A stretch of DNA of 64,000 nucleotides from Alkalihalobacillus sp. AL-G (GCF_030643805.1 NZ_CP094656.1:3348001-3412000), one strand, 5' to 3'. Shown: positions 1-10,909, counted from the stretch's first letter. A program made the numbers and translations. Notes: generated from the letters alone by a model not told the origin.

Positions 1-2125
<2,125 letters not shown>

Positions 2126-2144
2126 AATTCTCCTCCTTCAATAC

Positions 2145-2927
2145 CTACGCCTGTTCTACTGTTTCGTCTTCAATTCCAAGTTCTTCTTTAATCCAATCGT
2201 ATCCTTCTTCTTCTAGTCGTTGTGCAAGCTCAGGACCGCCTGATTTAACGATACGTCCTTGCATCATTACGTGTACTTTATCTGGCGTGATGTAGTTCAA
2301 TAGACGCTGATAGTGCGTAATGATTAGGCATCCGAAATCAGGGGTTCTCATATCATTTACACCTTTAGAAACCACCTTCAATGCGTCGATATCAAGACCA
2401 GAGTCAATTTCGTCGAGAATTGCGATTTTCGGTTCAAGCATCAATAGCTGTAAAATTTCATTTCGCTTTTTCTCTCCACCTGAAAAACCTTCGTTCAGGT
2501 AACGTTGTGAGAAAGACTCATCCATGTCAAGAAGTTCCATTTTCTGATCCATTTTACGGATGAACTTCATCAATGAAATTTCTTTACCTTCTTCACGACG
2601 AGCGTTAATGGAAGAACGTAAGAAATCGGAATTGGTGACACCGCTGACTTCACTAGGGTACTGCATTGCAAGAAACAGACCTGCTAGTGCACGTTCATCT
2701 ACTTCCATCTCAAGAAGATCCTCACCATCAAAAGTGACAGTACCTTCCGTAATTTCATATTTCGGATGACCCATTAATGCAGAAGCTAGAGTAGATTTCC
2801 CAGTTCCGTTCGGTCCCATTACTGCATGGATTTCCCCACCGTTGATTTCAAGGTCAAGACCTTTTATAATTTCCTTGCCTTCTATGGAAACGTGTAGGTT
2901 TTCAATCTTTAAATTTGGTGCTGACAT
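2145..2927 (-). CDS. sufC: Fe-S cluster assembly ATPase SufC
   Basis: ABC-type ATPase of the SufBCD scaffold, 260 aa. Walker A GPNGTGKST is near residue 38, followed by the signature FSGGEKKRNEIL and Walker B IAILDEIDSGLD. An upstream in-frame start would add 21 residues. The start at 2927 is preferred because GGAGG lies 8 nt before it and MSAPNLKIENLHV matches the family N-terminus. It is the first gene of the suf operon in this window. Confidence 0.96.
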   Translation of the reverse strand: MSAPNLKIENLHVSIEGKEIIKGLDLEINGGEIHAVMGPNGTGKSTLASALMGHPKYEITEGTVTFDGEDLLEMEVDERALAGLFLAMQYPSEVSGVTNSDFLRSSINARREEGKEISLMKFIRKMDQKMELLDMDESFSQRYLNEGFSGGEKKRNEILQLLMLEPKIAILDEIDSGLDIDALKVVSKGVNDMRTPDFGCLIITHYQRLLNYITPDKVHVMMQGRIVKSGGPELAQRLEEEGYDWIKEELGIEDETVEQA

Positions 2928-3034
2928 GACTTTAACCTCCATTTTCATCTTCAAAATTCTATTCCATTCTCCATTGTAACGAAAAAACATGAAAAAATGA
3001 AATAATCCAATTTTATTAATTTGTTATCATTCTA

Positions 3035-3063
3035 ATCTTATAACAAATTAAAATAATTCTCAA
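3035..3063 (-). promoter_or_regulatory. Possible sigma-A promoter of the suf operon
   Basis: On the minus strand TTGAGA (3058-3063), a 17-nt spacer and TAAGAT (3035-3040) precede sufC by about 110 nt, in a very AT-rich stretch. The -10 is only a 4/6 match, so this is tentative. Confidence 0.35.
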
Positions 3064-3173
3064 TAACTATTACGGTTTTTCAAGAAGGTTAATTATCTAA
3101 TTGAGAATGGGATACTCTTATTGATAGTAAAATCCTTGCTATATTCTGAATTTTCGAAAAAGATAACCAGAAA

Positions 3174-3204
3174 AGGGGATTGACCCAGTATAGAGCCAAT
3201 CCCC
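3174..3204 (-). terminator. Rho-independent terminator
   Basis: The arms GGGGATTG and CAATCCCC form an 8-bp stem with a 14-nt loop. On the minus strand the stem is followed by TTTTC. It lies about 25 nt after the stop of the 51-aa reading frame at 3231-3386, which supports that frame being transcribed. Confidence 0.6.
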
Positions 3205-3230
3205 ACTTTATTTTTTATTGATATTAAAGA

Positions 3231-3386
3231 TTATGACTTATTGACTTTACCCGTAAATTGATGGAGCATCTGTTGACTTTTTCTGTAGTCTTGGTCACGC
3301 TTCTGCTCAATTTTCAGACGTTTTTCAAGGCTACGTTCATACTCTGCATAGCCGATCCCATGTGATTGGTGCATGGCCTTCTCCAT
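3231..3386 (-). CDS. Small hydrophilic protein, 51 aa (unknown)
   Basis: A short minus-strand frame encoding a charged peptide (begins MEKAMHQSHGIGYAEYE, ends FTGKVNKS) rich in Lys, Glu, Gln and Tyr, with no membrane segment. It is followed by a terminator. The start is uncertain. The ATG at 3386 has no good ribosome binding site, whereas an AAAGGA lies in front of an ATT codon 36 nt upstream in the same open frame (the added residues would read IIHQIETNHTGE). I do not recognise the family. Amino-acid composition and the terminator suggest a real gene. Confidence 0.45.
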   Translation of the reverse strand: MEKAMHQSHGIGYAEYERSLEKRLKIEQKRDQDYRKSQQMLHQFTGKVNKS

Positions 3387-3637
3387 TTCACCAGTATGGT
3401 TAGTCTCGATTTGATGGATAATAAATCAATCCTTTCGGGTTTTTTCAATACACTATCTACCCTACCAATTTGTTGGTAAAACACCAAACGTGATATGAAG
3501 GGATTATTCACCCTCTGCTCCCCTTAGACAGTCTGGTGTTGTTTTAGAGTTCCTATTTATATAAATCCACCCCGTACATCCCGAATCCTAGCTTGTCCAT
3601 GCATTATGTCCATGTGTTGATAATAACCGACAAAATT

Positions 3638-4060
3638 TCAATGCTTTAATCCATTGAGGTCGGACATTGCTTCCTGTACCAACGTCACAGCTTGGCTCAT
3701 CGCTGCTCCACCACCAAATGCGGCACATACACCAACCGCTTCAAGTATTTCTTTTTCTGAACAGCCTTGATCAAGACATCCTTTTGTATGATAGATGATG
3801 CAATACTCATCCAGTGAACAGATGCTGATGCCGAGAGCAATAAGCTGTTTTTCTTTTTTCGATAACTTACCTTCTTTAAAACATGATTCTGTAAAGGCAT
3901 TAAATTTTCGGGCTAAATCTGGCATCTTTTCTGTAAATGTACCTAGTCCTTGCTTATAATCCCTCAATACTTCCTCTGTCAAAGTTTCTTGTTGTAGATC
4001 TTGTTGTTGAACTTGTTGTTTACTTTGTTGTTGACCGATTTGCTTCATTTTTTCGTTCAC
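3638..4060 (-). CDS. Carboxymuconolactone decarboxylase/AhpD-like protein (YurZ-like)
   Basis: A 140-aa protein of the CMD/AhpD fold. The conserved part is [20 protein letters not shown] followed by IIYHTKGC, matching the family's Cys-x3-His region, then a helical segment with GGGAAM. The first 27 residues are strikingly Gln-rich. Its position between suf and met genes matches yurZ of B. subtilis. The second Cys of a classical AhpD CxxC is absent at the usual place, so peroxidase-reductase activity is doubtful. Confidence 0.8.
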   Translation of the reverse strand: MNEKMKQIGQQQSKQQVQQQDLQQETLTEEVLRDYKQGLGTFTEKMPDLARKFNAFTESCFKEGKLSKKEKQLIALGISICSLDEYCIIYHTKGCLDQGCSEKEILEAVGVCAAFGGGAAMSQAVTLVQEAMSDLNGLKH

Positions 4061-4235
4061 TCCTAATATCGTTCAGAATCATTTTTAGTATGGATTGTTC
4101 GTTTGAAAGTATCCTGATTATATAAAAAACGTCAAGGCGTTCACGGGGCAGGCAAACGGACTTAATGAAGACACTGAAAATCCTTTTAACAAAGGTACCT
4201 TCAAAAAACTGTACAGAACTTACAATTTTTTTTAA

Positions 4236-4322
4236 GAAAACTCGGCGATTGCCGAGCCTTAAGGCGAAAGCAGAGTCGTAGTTACCCTTATACTATAGAA
4301 AGTATTTAAACTTTCTTAACGT
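4236..4322 (+). repeat. Intergenic repeat family A, copy 1
   Basis: Begins GAAAACTCGGCGATTGCCGAG, a hairpin, and ends with CTTATACTATAGAAAGTATTT and TTTCTTAACGTG. The same start (GAAAACTYGGC), middle (CTTATACT) and end (TTCCTAACGTG-like) recur at 6976, 8295, 24538 and 31583. It lies between two minus-strand genes. Confidence 0.7.
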
Positions 4323-4324
4323 GT

Positions 4325-4360
4325 AAAAAAAGAGTACTGCGATTAGAATCACAGCACTCT
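4325..4360 (-). terminator. Terminator of the met operon
   Basis: A 14-bp stem with two G-T pairs (AGAGTGCTGTGATT / AATCGCAGTACTCT on the minus strand) and a 2-nt loop is followed by TTTTTTT. It lies 12 bp beyond the metQ stop. Confidence 0.9.
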
Positions 4361-4372
4361 TTCGAAAAAACA

Positions 4373-5188
4373 TTATTCACTTACAGGAACTACAGATCCG
4401 TTGTATTCTTCTTTAATAAAGGTTTGAATTTCCTCAGATCTGAGTACTTCTACTAATGTTTGAATTTGCTCATTGTCCTCGTCGCCTTTGTTTACCGCAA
4501 TGATATTCACGTATGGAGAGTCACTGCCTTCCAAAGCAATTGCATCCTTCTTCGGATCAAGCCCTGCATCGATTGCATAGTTCGTGTTAATGAGAACAGC
4601 GTCACCTTCTCCGTTTTTATAAACCTTGGGAAGTAATCCGGCTTCTACATCTGTACGGAACTCCAAATTTTTCGAGTTTTCAACGATATCATCAACAGTC
4701 GCTTCGGTTTTCTCAATTCCATCCTTAAGCTTGATGAGCCCTTCTTTCTCCAACAAACTGAGCATACGTCCATGATCCGCAACCGAGTTGCTCATAATGA
4801 TTTCAGCACCTTCAGGTAGTTTCCCAAGACTATCGTACTCTTGAGAATAGACTCCGATTGGTTCAATATGAATCCCACCAGCGTTTGCAAAGCTATAGTT
4901 TTCGTTCTTTTCCATTTGAGACTTCAAATATGGAATGTGCTGAAAATAGTTGGCGTCAATTTCACCGTTTGCTAAGGCCTTGTTCGGAAGCACGTAATCC
5001 TGGAATGTTTCAACCTCGAGTTTAATTCCTTTTTCTTCAAGGATAGGCTTTGCTTCTTCAAGAATTTCAGCATGTGGGACATTGGATGCACCGACAACCA
5101 ATGTATCTTCATCCACACCGCTGTTCCCGCATGCAGCTAATACGATAATTCCTAGACAAACCGATAATGTTAAGAATAATTTTTTCAT
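4373..5188 (-). CDS. metQ: Methionine-binding lipoprotein MetQ
   Basis: Substrate-binding lipoprotein of the methionine ABC transporter, 271 aa. The signal peptide ends in the lipobox LAAC (Cys20), so the mature protein is anchored outside the membrane. NLPA-family segments are visible: VGASNVPHAEILE, NANYFQHIPYL and the AVLINTNYAI region. It is the last gene of the metN-metI-metQ operon, separated from metI by a 37-bp repeat fragment. Confidence 0.95.
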   Translation of the reverse strand: MKKLFLTLSVCLGIIVLAACGNSGVDEDTLVVGASNVPHAEILEEAKPILEEKGIKLEVETFQDYVLPNKALANGEIDANYFQHIPYLKSQMEKNENYSFANAGGIHIEPIGVYSQEYDSLGKLPEGAEIIMSNSVADHGRMLSLLEKEGLIKLKDGIEKTEATVDDIVENSKNLEFRTDVEAGLLPKVYKNGEGDAVLINTNYAIDAGLDPKKDAIALEGSDSPYVNIIAVNKGDEDNEQIQTLVEVLRSEEIQTFIKEEYNGSVVPVSE

Positions 5189-5223
5189 AATATGATTCCC
5201 TCCGTTTTATCTAATAAAGTTTA

Positions 5224-5260
5224 GTGTTCAAAAAGTAGACGAATCAGAAACAAGAAGTTC
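5224..5260 (+). repeat. Fragment of MITE-like repeat family B
   Basis: GTGTTCAAAAAGTAGACGAA followed by TCAGAAACAAGAAGTTC matches the left end of the complete element at 13846-14266. It sits exactly between metQ and metI and runs up to the metI stop codon. Confidence 0.7.
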
Positions 5261-5928
5261 TATCTTTTATCTGTAATATGAGTAAAATAGTCGCCTATCC
5301 ACTGAAGGATAAAAACAATGATCAAAATAATGACAGTTGCTACAAAGGTTACGTCGTTCTGATAACGCTGGAAACCATCTAAGTAAGCGAGTGTTCCAAG
5401 CCCTCCTGCTCCAACAACCCCGGCCATCGCCGTATATGAGATCAGTGCAATCGCCGTAACCGTAATGCCTGATATTAATGCCGGCAACGATTCTGGAAGT
5501 AATACTTTTAAAATGATTTGTCTGTCAGTCGCCCCCATCGATTTTGCCGCTTCAATCACACCTTTATCGATTTCCCGGAGCGCAATCTCCACCATCCTTG
5601 CATAGAATGGAGCTGCCCCGATGATCAAGGCTGGTAACGCTGCATTCGCACCAAGCATCGTATTGACAAGCCACATCGTAAACGGTACAAGCAGGATGAT
5701 TAAAATAATGAATGGAATAGATCGGAAAATATTAACGATCGCAGCAACAACCGTATTAACTGGTTTGTTTTGCCACAGGTTCCCTGTTTCAGTTAAAAAC
5801 AATAATAGTCCTAACAGAATACCGAGAACGAACGTTGCACTAACCGAAATCACTGTCATGTAAAGGGTCTCGAGTGTCGCCTCCCACATATCCTGCCAAT
5901 CAACGTTAGGAAATAGATTGATTAACAT
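5260..5928 (-). CDS. metP: Methionine ABC transporter permease MetI (MetP)
   Basis: Integral membrane permease, 222 aa, with about five transmembrane segments. The BPD permease coupling loop is EAAKSMGATDRQIILKVLLP. AGGTGA 6 nt upstream supports the ATG at 5928, which overlaps the end of metN by 23 bp. Works with MetN and MetQ to import methionine. Confidence 0.95.
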   Translation of the reverse strand: MLINLFPNVDWQDMWEATLETLYMTVISVSATFVLGILLGLLLFLTETGNLWQNKPVNTVVAAIVNIFRSIPFIILIILLVPFTMWLVNTMLGANAALPALIIGAAPFYARMVEIALREIDKGVIEAAKSMGATDRQIILKVLLPESLPALISGITVTAIALISYTAMAGVVGAGGLGTLAYLDGFQRYQNDVTFVATVIILIIVFILQWIGDYFTHITDKR

Positions 5929-6946
5929 CTGAAATCACCTCAACTTCTACTTCCTGTTCAGTTATAAACTTGACCGCTCTCTGTACCTCACCAGGATCCC
6001 CTTCAAGCTGGATAAAAAGTGTTCCATATGCACCGTCACGTGTTTGCGAAATCTTCCCTTGCAGAATATTGACATTCACTTGATGAGACCGGATAAGTTC
6101 AGTTATTAGAGGTCGTTCCGTCGATCCACCGACAAACGTTAATTTCACAACTTGATTCGAATCAGAGCGTTGAATCAAATGCTGAATCGTTTCATCGGTT
6201 TCCTCTGGCTCTGTAACTTGCTTGACGAAGTCCTTTGTGATCGATTGCTTTGGTGTCTTAAATACTTCGAGTACCGGACCTTGCTCAACGATTCGTCCTC
6301 CCTCCATGACCGCTACCCGGTGACATATTTTCCGGATGACGTGCATTTCATGAGTGATCAGCGCGATCGTCAGTCCAAGCTTTTGATTAATATCAACCAG
6401 TAGGCTAAGGATTGAATCTGTTGTTTTCGGATCCAATGCGGATGTAGCTTCATCACACAACAGCACTTCTGGATTGTTGGCAAGAGCTCTCGCAATACCA
6501 ACGCGTTGCTTTTGCCCGCCGCTTAATTGGGCAGGATATGAATCTCCTCTACCATCAAGACCAACAAGCTTAATCAATTCGTTTACCCGTTGTTCTCGGG
6601 CTGTTTTCTCCACACCTGATATTTCAAGAGGGAATGCGATGTTCTCGCGTACCGTCCGTGACCATAGTAGGTTAAAATGCTGGAAAATCATCCCGATGTT
6701 TTGCCTTGCTACCCGAAGCTGTTTCCCGTTTAATCCTGTTAACCGGTTTCCATTGATGTCGACCGAGCCCTCAGTCGGTCGTTCGAGCATGTTTAACATC
6801 CTGATCAGTGTACTTTTACCAGCACCACTGTACCCGATAATCCCAAAGATCTCTCCTTGTTCGATTGTCAGATCAACATCGTTTACAGCATTGACAACCC
6901 CATCTTTCGTATGGAAAATCTTCTTGATGCTTTGTAGTGTTATCAT
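5906..6946 (-). CDS. metN: Methionine ABC transporter ATP-binding protein MetN
   Basis: 346-aa ATPase. Walker A GYSGAGKST, signature LSGGQKQRVGIARAL and Walker B VLLCDEATSALD are followed by the C-terminal NIL regulatory domain (about residues 265-340). The ATG at 6946 follows AAAGGG at about 9 nt. An in-frame TTG 48 nt upstream has no such site and lies in a repeat. First gene of the S-box controlled operon. Confidence 0.95.
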   Translation of the reverse strand: MITLQSIKKIFHTKDGVVNAVNDVDLTIEQGEIFGIIGYSGAGKSTLIRMLNMLERPTEGSVDINGNRLTGLNGKQLRVARQNIGMIFQHFNLLWSRTVRENIAFPLEISGVEKTAREQRVNELIKLVGLDGRGDSYPAQLSGGQKQRVGIARALANNPEVLLCDEATSALDPKTTDSILSLLVDINQKLGLTIALITHEMHVIRKICHRVAVMEGGRIVEQGPVLEVFKTPKQSITKDFVKQVTEPEETDETIQHLIQRSDSNQVVKLTFVGGSTERPLITELIRSHQVNVNILQGKISQTRDGAYGTLFIQLEGDPGEVQRAVKFITEQEVEVEVISDVNQSIS

Positions 6947-6975
6947 TTCTTTCAACCCTTTCCAGCCTGACTTCT

Positions 6976-7053
6976 GCAAAGAAAACTTTGGCAAAGCTTA
7001 GCCTTATTTGCACTTGTACTATAGATAGTATTTTTATCTTTTCTTAATGTGTA
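6976..7053 (+). repeat. Intergenic repeat family A, copy 2
   Basis: GAAAACTTTGGCAAAGCTTAGCC, then CACTTGTACTATAGATAGTA and TTTTCTTAATGTG. It is closely related to the copy at 4236 and lies between the S-box terminator and metN, so it is part of the metN leader transcript. Confidence 0.65.
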
Positions 7054-7059
7054 GTGCAT

Positions 7060-7098
7060 AAAAAAACCTTCCCGCTCTAAAAAATGAGCAGAAAGGTT
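7060..7098 (-). terminator. S-box expression-platform terminator
   Basis: On the minus strand AACCTTTCTGCTC and GAGCGGGAAGGTT form a stem followed by a run of eight T. It lies immediately downstream of the SAM aptamer and upstream of metN, as expected for transcription attenuation. Confidence 0.9.
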
Positions 7099-7110
7099 TA
7101 TATGTATAAA

Positions 7111-7231
7111 GCCCTTCATCTCATCTTCCAAAGCATCTGCTTTGCAGGAATTGGCACCTTTTCAAACCACAAAATCAGTTTGACGGTTGCCGGGCTTCAT
7201 AGGGCCAGTCCCTCCACCTCTCTAGATAAGA
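7111..7231 (-). promoter_or_regulatory. SAM-I (S-box) riboswitch
   Basis: The minus strand contains the diagnostic S-box blocks in order: CTTATCTAGAGAGGTGGAGG, GACTGGCCCTATGAAGCCC, GGCAACC, GGTGCCAATTCCTGC and GATGAGA. It is followed by the terminator at 7060-7098 and controls metN-metP-metQ by S-adenosylmethionine level. Confidence 0.96.
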
Positions 7232-7270
7232 TCTAGTTTATTCAATTATTGCTTTTTCAAGCATGTGAGC

Positions 7271-7300
7271 ATTGTAGCATGGGTAAAAATCTTGTGTCAA
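7271..7300 (-). promoter_or_regulatory. Sigma-A promoter of the met operon
   Basis: Perfect -35 TTGACA (7295-7300), an 18-nt spacer and -10 TACAAT (7271-7276) on the minus strand, 40 nt upstream of the S-box aptamer. Confidence 0.85.
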
Positions 7301-7385
7301 TAATTATTTCATGTGAGATGTTTTTTATGGGATGCTATGATACTGTTTAACCTATAATACTTCTAAAAGTAAAGGAGAATGCAGC

Positions 7386-7811
7386 GTGGAACAAACGCTT
7401 TCCTTTTGCCTGAAAAAGCATGCTTCGGAAGAACGTGTTTGTCTCGAAGATTTTAAAGGAAAACCTGTCCTCTTACAGTTTTGGGTTTCGTGGTGTCCCG
7501 ATTGCATGAGAGAGGTTCCGTTACTAGAGCAATTTTATCGTTCGATTTCCAATAATGAATTCGTGACCTTGACGATTAACGTGACTGGACGGGAAGGAAC
7601 AAAGGGACAAAGAGATGCATTCATCAGCAATCTTTCAATGACCGTACCGGTATTGCTTGATGAGGGTACAAGCGTATACGACCAATACGAATGCACCTCT
7701 GTACCAACAACGATTTTACTTAATACTAATCATGATATCGTTGGAAGATTTACAGATGATCATCGTTTTCAGGACGTATTATACGGCATTTCTCGATTGC
7801 TCACTAGCTAA
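7386..7811 (+). CDS. Thioredoxin-like (TlpA/ResA-type) thiol-disulfide protein
   Basis: 141-aa thioredoxin-fold protein. The redox motif is WCPDC near residue 36, and the cis-Pro motif SVPTT is near residue 105. There is no signal peptide or N-terminal membrane anchor, unlike ResA, so it is probably cytosolic. GTG start with AAAGGAG 8 nt upstream. Its 3' end overlaps the convergent yusD-like gene by 33 bp. The redox partner is not evident. Confidence 0.85.
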   Translation: MEQTLSFCLKKHASEERVCLEDFKGKPVLLQFWVSWCPDCMREVPLLEQFYRSISNNEFVTLTINVTGREGTKGQRDAFISNLSMTVPVLLDEGTSVYDQYECTSVPTTILLNTNHDIVGRFTDDHRFQDVLYGISRLLTS

Positions 7812-8132
7812 GTGAAAAATCGATTCCAGCTTTAACTGGATACGATAGGGAGCGGTCACGTTTATCCGTTTCTCTTTTACAAGTTGAGATAGTCTCGCAT
7901 CCCCGCACAAGAGCATTTGAATAGAAGCATAGCTCCCAGAGATTTGGATAACTTCCTCGTTCACATCCTCCGTGTGAACTACCTGACAGGAACGTTTACA
8001 TAAATGGACGGTCACGCTTTCATGATTATCATTAATCGAGACATAGTAATCCTTTAGCCGGAAAAAAGGCGATAAGTATGTACAACCATGATAATGAGCC
8101 GAAAACAGTTCAATCAACTGATGGATTCTCAT
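7779..8132 (-). CDS. YusD-like conserved protein
   Basis: 117-aa soluble protein starting MRIHQLIELFSAHYHGCTYL. GAGGGG 6 nt upstream supports the start at 8132. Its size, composition and the C-terminal LKLESIFHLA segment suggest an SCP2-like lipid-binding fold, but that is a guess. Assignment to yusD rests mainly on gene order next to the met operon. It converges on and overlaps the thioredoxin-like gene. Confidence 0.6.
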   Translation of the reverse strand: MRIHQLIELFSAHYHGCTYLSPFFRLKDYYVSINDNHESVTVHLCKRSCQVVHTEDVNEEVIQISGSYASIQMLLCGDARLSQLVKEKRINVTAPYRIQLKLESIFHLASEQSRNAV

Positions 8133-8294
8133 CCTGTCCCCTCGCTTTCTATCAATGCTACTCCTACTTTTCACTTTTCGAGGGGCAAGCAGATGAATCC
8201 TTTAATAATCCTTCGACAGTTTATCTACCAAATTCCGCAAACTACCTAACAAGCACAATTATCCGACAGCACTCATCAAAAACGGGTAAAAAAA

Positions 8295-8430
8295 ACGTAG
8301 CAAAGCCAAGATTAGGCGGGGCTGAGCCATAAGGGATGGCCTTAAGGCCGCTAACGTTGATACTTTAGAAGTAAACTTTCCCTAAAGTCGGCAATCCTTC
8401 ATGTTGAAAAGTTATATTTTTCTATCGTGA
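8295..8430 (+). repeat. Intergenic repeat family A, copy 3 (diverged)
   Basis: Contains CAAAGCCAAGATTAGGC, the palindromic GGCCTTAAGGCC, and the family's right-hand end GTTGAAAAGTTATATTTTTCT with ATCGTG. It is most similar to the copies at 24538 and 31583. Confidence 0.5.
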
Positions 8431-8434
8431 ACAC

Positions 8435-8471
8435 AAAAGAGGCTGACCATAATTCGTCAACCTCCTCTTTA
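8435..8471 (-). terminator. Terminator after rsgI
   Basis: AAAGAGG with TTGAC pairs with GTCAGCCTCTTT across an 8-nt loop, with a short 3-nt bulge. It lies 70 bp beyond the rsgI stop and ends in a weak T-run (TTTTGTG). Confidence 0.6.
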
Positions 8472-8539
8472 TTTGTCTGACTGGATGATAAGCAGAAACA
8501 AACACGTCAAAACGTCATGACATTTGCCATGACTTAGCT

Positions 8540-9781
8540 TTAGTGCGTATTAGACGGATGTTCATGCTTCCATCGATGCTGTTTATCGTCATCACGATTA
8601 CCATGAATAAAATCCAATTGCAAACGCTCGAGCTTTTTTAATTGACCTGGGGGTATGTGTTCACCATGCCCTTTGTGTAAATGAAACTCGAGCAAGGTTA
8701 GCAATTGATCTTTAACATTTCGATCATCTTTATCTACGGATTGATTCATCGACGTTTTCGGGTTTTCTTCCTTAGCATTTTCCGAGTTTTCTTTCTTAGC
8801 GTTTTCGTTCTTTTTTGGCAAGGTTTGAATACCTTTCTCGGTCACTCCCGCATCAGGCTTATCTTTTTCAACAATTTTCGTTTTAGGCTGTTCTGATGAA
8901 GTTGATGACTGATCTGAATCGTCAGGATTAACTAAATCATCCCCATCCCTATCATTGTGTGTACGACTTACCTGCTGGATTGGTACAGTAAGCTCCATTG
9001 TTGACTCCACTTTGTCAGAGTCATCGTTTAATTTTATCGCTGCTATGTTTTTTAACTCTGTATATGAAAGTTCACTTGCCTTTTCAAGAGTTAGAGTTCT
9101 TCCGTTCTTCAATGCATCTTGATAAACAAGATATTTCCCCATTGAAACACCGTGCTTATTTGCCTCGTCTCTTGTCGATGATGTTGTTGTAAATACAGCG
9201 ACACTCATATCGACCAATCTCGGATCTTCTCTAATTTCGTTAACGGATTCTTCCAATAACTGCTTCACTTCAGATTGTAGTGATTCATCATTTAGAGATG
9301 TGGTAATTAAAAGGTCATGATAAGTATCCAGGTAACCATTCTTATCTAACATCTCAAATAAGGATTGGGAAAAATACAATAAAGACGTATCTTGAAAACC
9401 GTCCGAACTACTTAACAGCTTTTCAGCATCTTCATTCAACGCACGGACTTTGACGATATTCATATCATCATCGACCGCGACTTCAATGCTAGGGTTGATA
9501 TCAAAGCTAACATAAGCTGCTGCTGACGCCTTGTTTTGTCCAAACGGAAAAGCACCTGCGACCAAAACAAAAATAATTAGGATTGATAAGGCAAGGGAAA
9601 AAGCTGGCAGGACCATTCTTTTCATGGGCATATAAGAATACTTCGGCTCCATTGGATAAATGTATTCCTGACCTATTGTAGGCTGTTTACCATTTTTTAA
9701 CCGGACTCGCACAAAGCTTCCATCCTTTGTGAGAATTATAGCTTTGTGCTTTGTAACATTCATGACTACTCCGCGCTTCAC
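8540..9781 (-). CDS. rsgI: Anti-sigma-I factor RsgI
   Basis: 413-aa membrane-anchored anti-sigma factor. The N-terminal RsgI domain (about residues 1-50, with GSFVRVRLKNG) faces the cytoplasm. One transmembrane segment (about 56-80) follows, then the conserved AAAYVSFDINPSIEVAVD extracellular segment. A Lys/Glu/Asn-rich low-complexity linker and a His-rich tail end the protein. GTG start with GGAGG 9 nt upstream, 27 bp after sigI. It should hold SigI inactive until an envelope or heat signal arrives. Confidence 0.93.
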   Translation of the reverse strand: MKRGVVMNVTKHKAIILTKDGSFVRVRLKNGKQPTIGQEYIYPMEPKYSYMPMKRMVLPAFSLALSILIIFVLVAGAFPFGQNKASAAAYVSFDINPSIEVAVDDDMNIVKVRALNEDAEKLLSSSDGFQDTSLLYFSQSLFEMLDKNGYLDTYHDLLITTSLNDESLQSEVKQLLEESVNEIREDPRLVDMSVAVFTTTSSTRDEANKHGVSMGKYLVYQDALKNGRTLTLEKASELSYTELKNIAAIKLNDDSDKVESTMELTVPIQQVSRTHNDRDGDDLVNPDDSDQSSTSSEQPKTKIVEKDKPDAGVTEKGIQTLPKKNENAKKENSENAKEENPKTSMNQSVDKDDRNVKDQLLTLLEFHLHKGHGEHIPPGQLKKLERLQLDFIHGNRDDDKQHRWKHEHPSNTH

Positions 9782-9808
9782 TCATTGTCTCCTCCTTTCC
9801 ATCCGATA

Positions 9809-10564
9809 TTAAGAGGGTTCAATGTAAGACTTCAGCGAAGTGTACCCTCCGATATAGATCAATGCAATCGCTATTATATACTTTCGATTACGCTCAATCG
9901 TTTTACGACTGCATGAGACCATATTTAATAAATCTTTTATCGGCAATTGCTTTTTTTCGGATAGATAGGATGCAAGCTCCTCATTCTCTGCAAGCAATTT
10001 TGCTATTTGTTTTGCGTTTTCACGGGCATCAATATGCTTGGGGCAATTTTTACTTAGAACCTTGAAGGTTATTCCATAATCCTTCAGCAGCTCTTGAAAT
10101 TCCTCAATCTCATACACTCGCGTTTCGATTTGCTTTTGCTGTTCAAAATGATCGATGGCAGCCTTCTGCTCTGCATAGCTGTCCTCTAAACGCCCTTCTT
10201 CATCCATCTCTTCCGGTTCGAGAAAAATATACCGGTTTTGACGGGCTTCTTTACGGATATAATCAATCACCCTGCGACGTATAACCATATCAGCGAAGGT
10301 TAAAAATCTACTCCCCTGTCCCTCTTGATACTGGTTGATCGCTTCGTTGAATGCAGTAAGACCAACGCTGTACTCATCTCGGGAGTGGTCAATATACTGA
10401 TTACACACTTTTGATGTCACTTTTTTGATAAAGGGCTGATAATCCTCCAACAATTCATTACGAAGGTAATCGTCACCCTTGGCTATTTTCTTAACTTTAT
10501 CTTCAATTGTTAATGGTTTGTTGTATTTTGGTTTTACAAGTAAGTTTAAATTCATTGATGTCAT
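9809..10564 (-). CDS. sigI: RNA polymerase sigma factor SigI
   Basis: 251-aa sigma-70-related factor of the SigI family. Region 2 is visible at YSVGLTAFNEAINQYQEGQG and FLTFADMVIRRRVIDYIRK. The C-terminal half has a region 4-like helix pair LLNMVSCSRKTIERNRKYI. GAGGTGG precedes the ATG. It forms an operon with rsgI. In B. subtilis SigI responds to heat and envelope stress. I see no clear SigI-type promoter upstream. Confidence 0.94.
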   Translation of the reverse strand: MTSMNLNLLVKPKYNKPLTIEDKVKKIAKGDDYLRNELLEDYQPFIKKVTSKVCNQYIDHSRDEYSVGLTAFNEAINQYQEGQGSRFLTFADMVIRRRVIDYIRKEARQNRYIFLEPEEMDEEGRLEDSYAEQKAAIDHFEQQKQIETRVYEIEEFQELLKDYGITFKVLSKNCPKHIDARENAKQIAKLLAENEELASYLSEKKQLPIKDLLNMVSCSRKTIERNRKYIIAIALIYIGGYTSLKSYIEPS

Positions 10565-10909
10565 TTTGTATCCACCTCGCTACGTTCAAGTATCAAACTT
10601 TTTGCTTGAGGAGTTCCTATTATGAAATTGGATTTTCTATTTTTAAAAATCCCATAACTCATTTATACCATTGTTTTGAGTGTTTGAAGGATACAATTTG
10701 ATAACAATGTTACAAGCCTTTTAACATTTGTAACGCTAGCTTATTATAACAGACTTGTTTAAATCTTCTGATAAGTATCTGATCCATCGATTTTGAATTC
10801 GTTGACCTGCTTTTTCATAGGATTAAAGGTAGTATCAGCTAAGCTTCACCTATTAAAGTTGGGCTTAAACAATTTTTCCAAAGGTGCAATTTTGACATAA
10901 ACAAGGAAA
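10565..10909. other. Intergenic region upstream of sigI
   Basis: AT-rich DNA between sigI and the yusE terminator. It must hold the sigI promoter, but I could not pick a convincing -35/-10 pair or a SigI-type promoter. No open frame with a ribosome binding site was found. Confidence 0.5.

Noticed and set aside
3000-3063. Fur or PerR box upstream of sufC
   Set aside because: AT-rich half-sites such as TTATAA and GATAAC are present, but no inverted repeat close to either consensus.
3314-3511. 65-aa frame on the minus strand (GTG start)
   Set aside because: It overlaps the 51-aa frame in another phase, has a low-quality composition and no terminator relation of its own.
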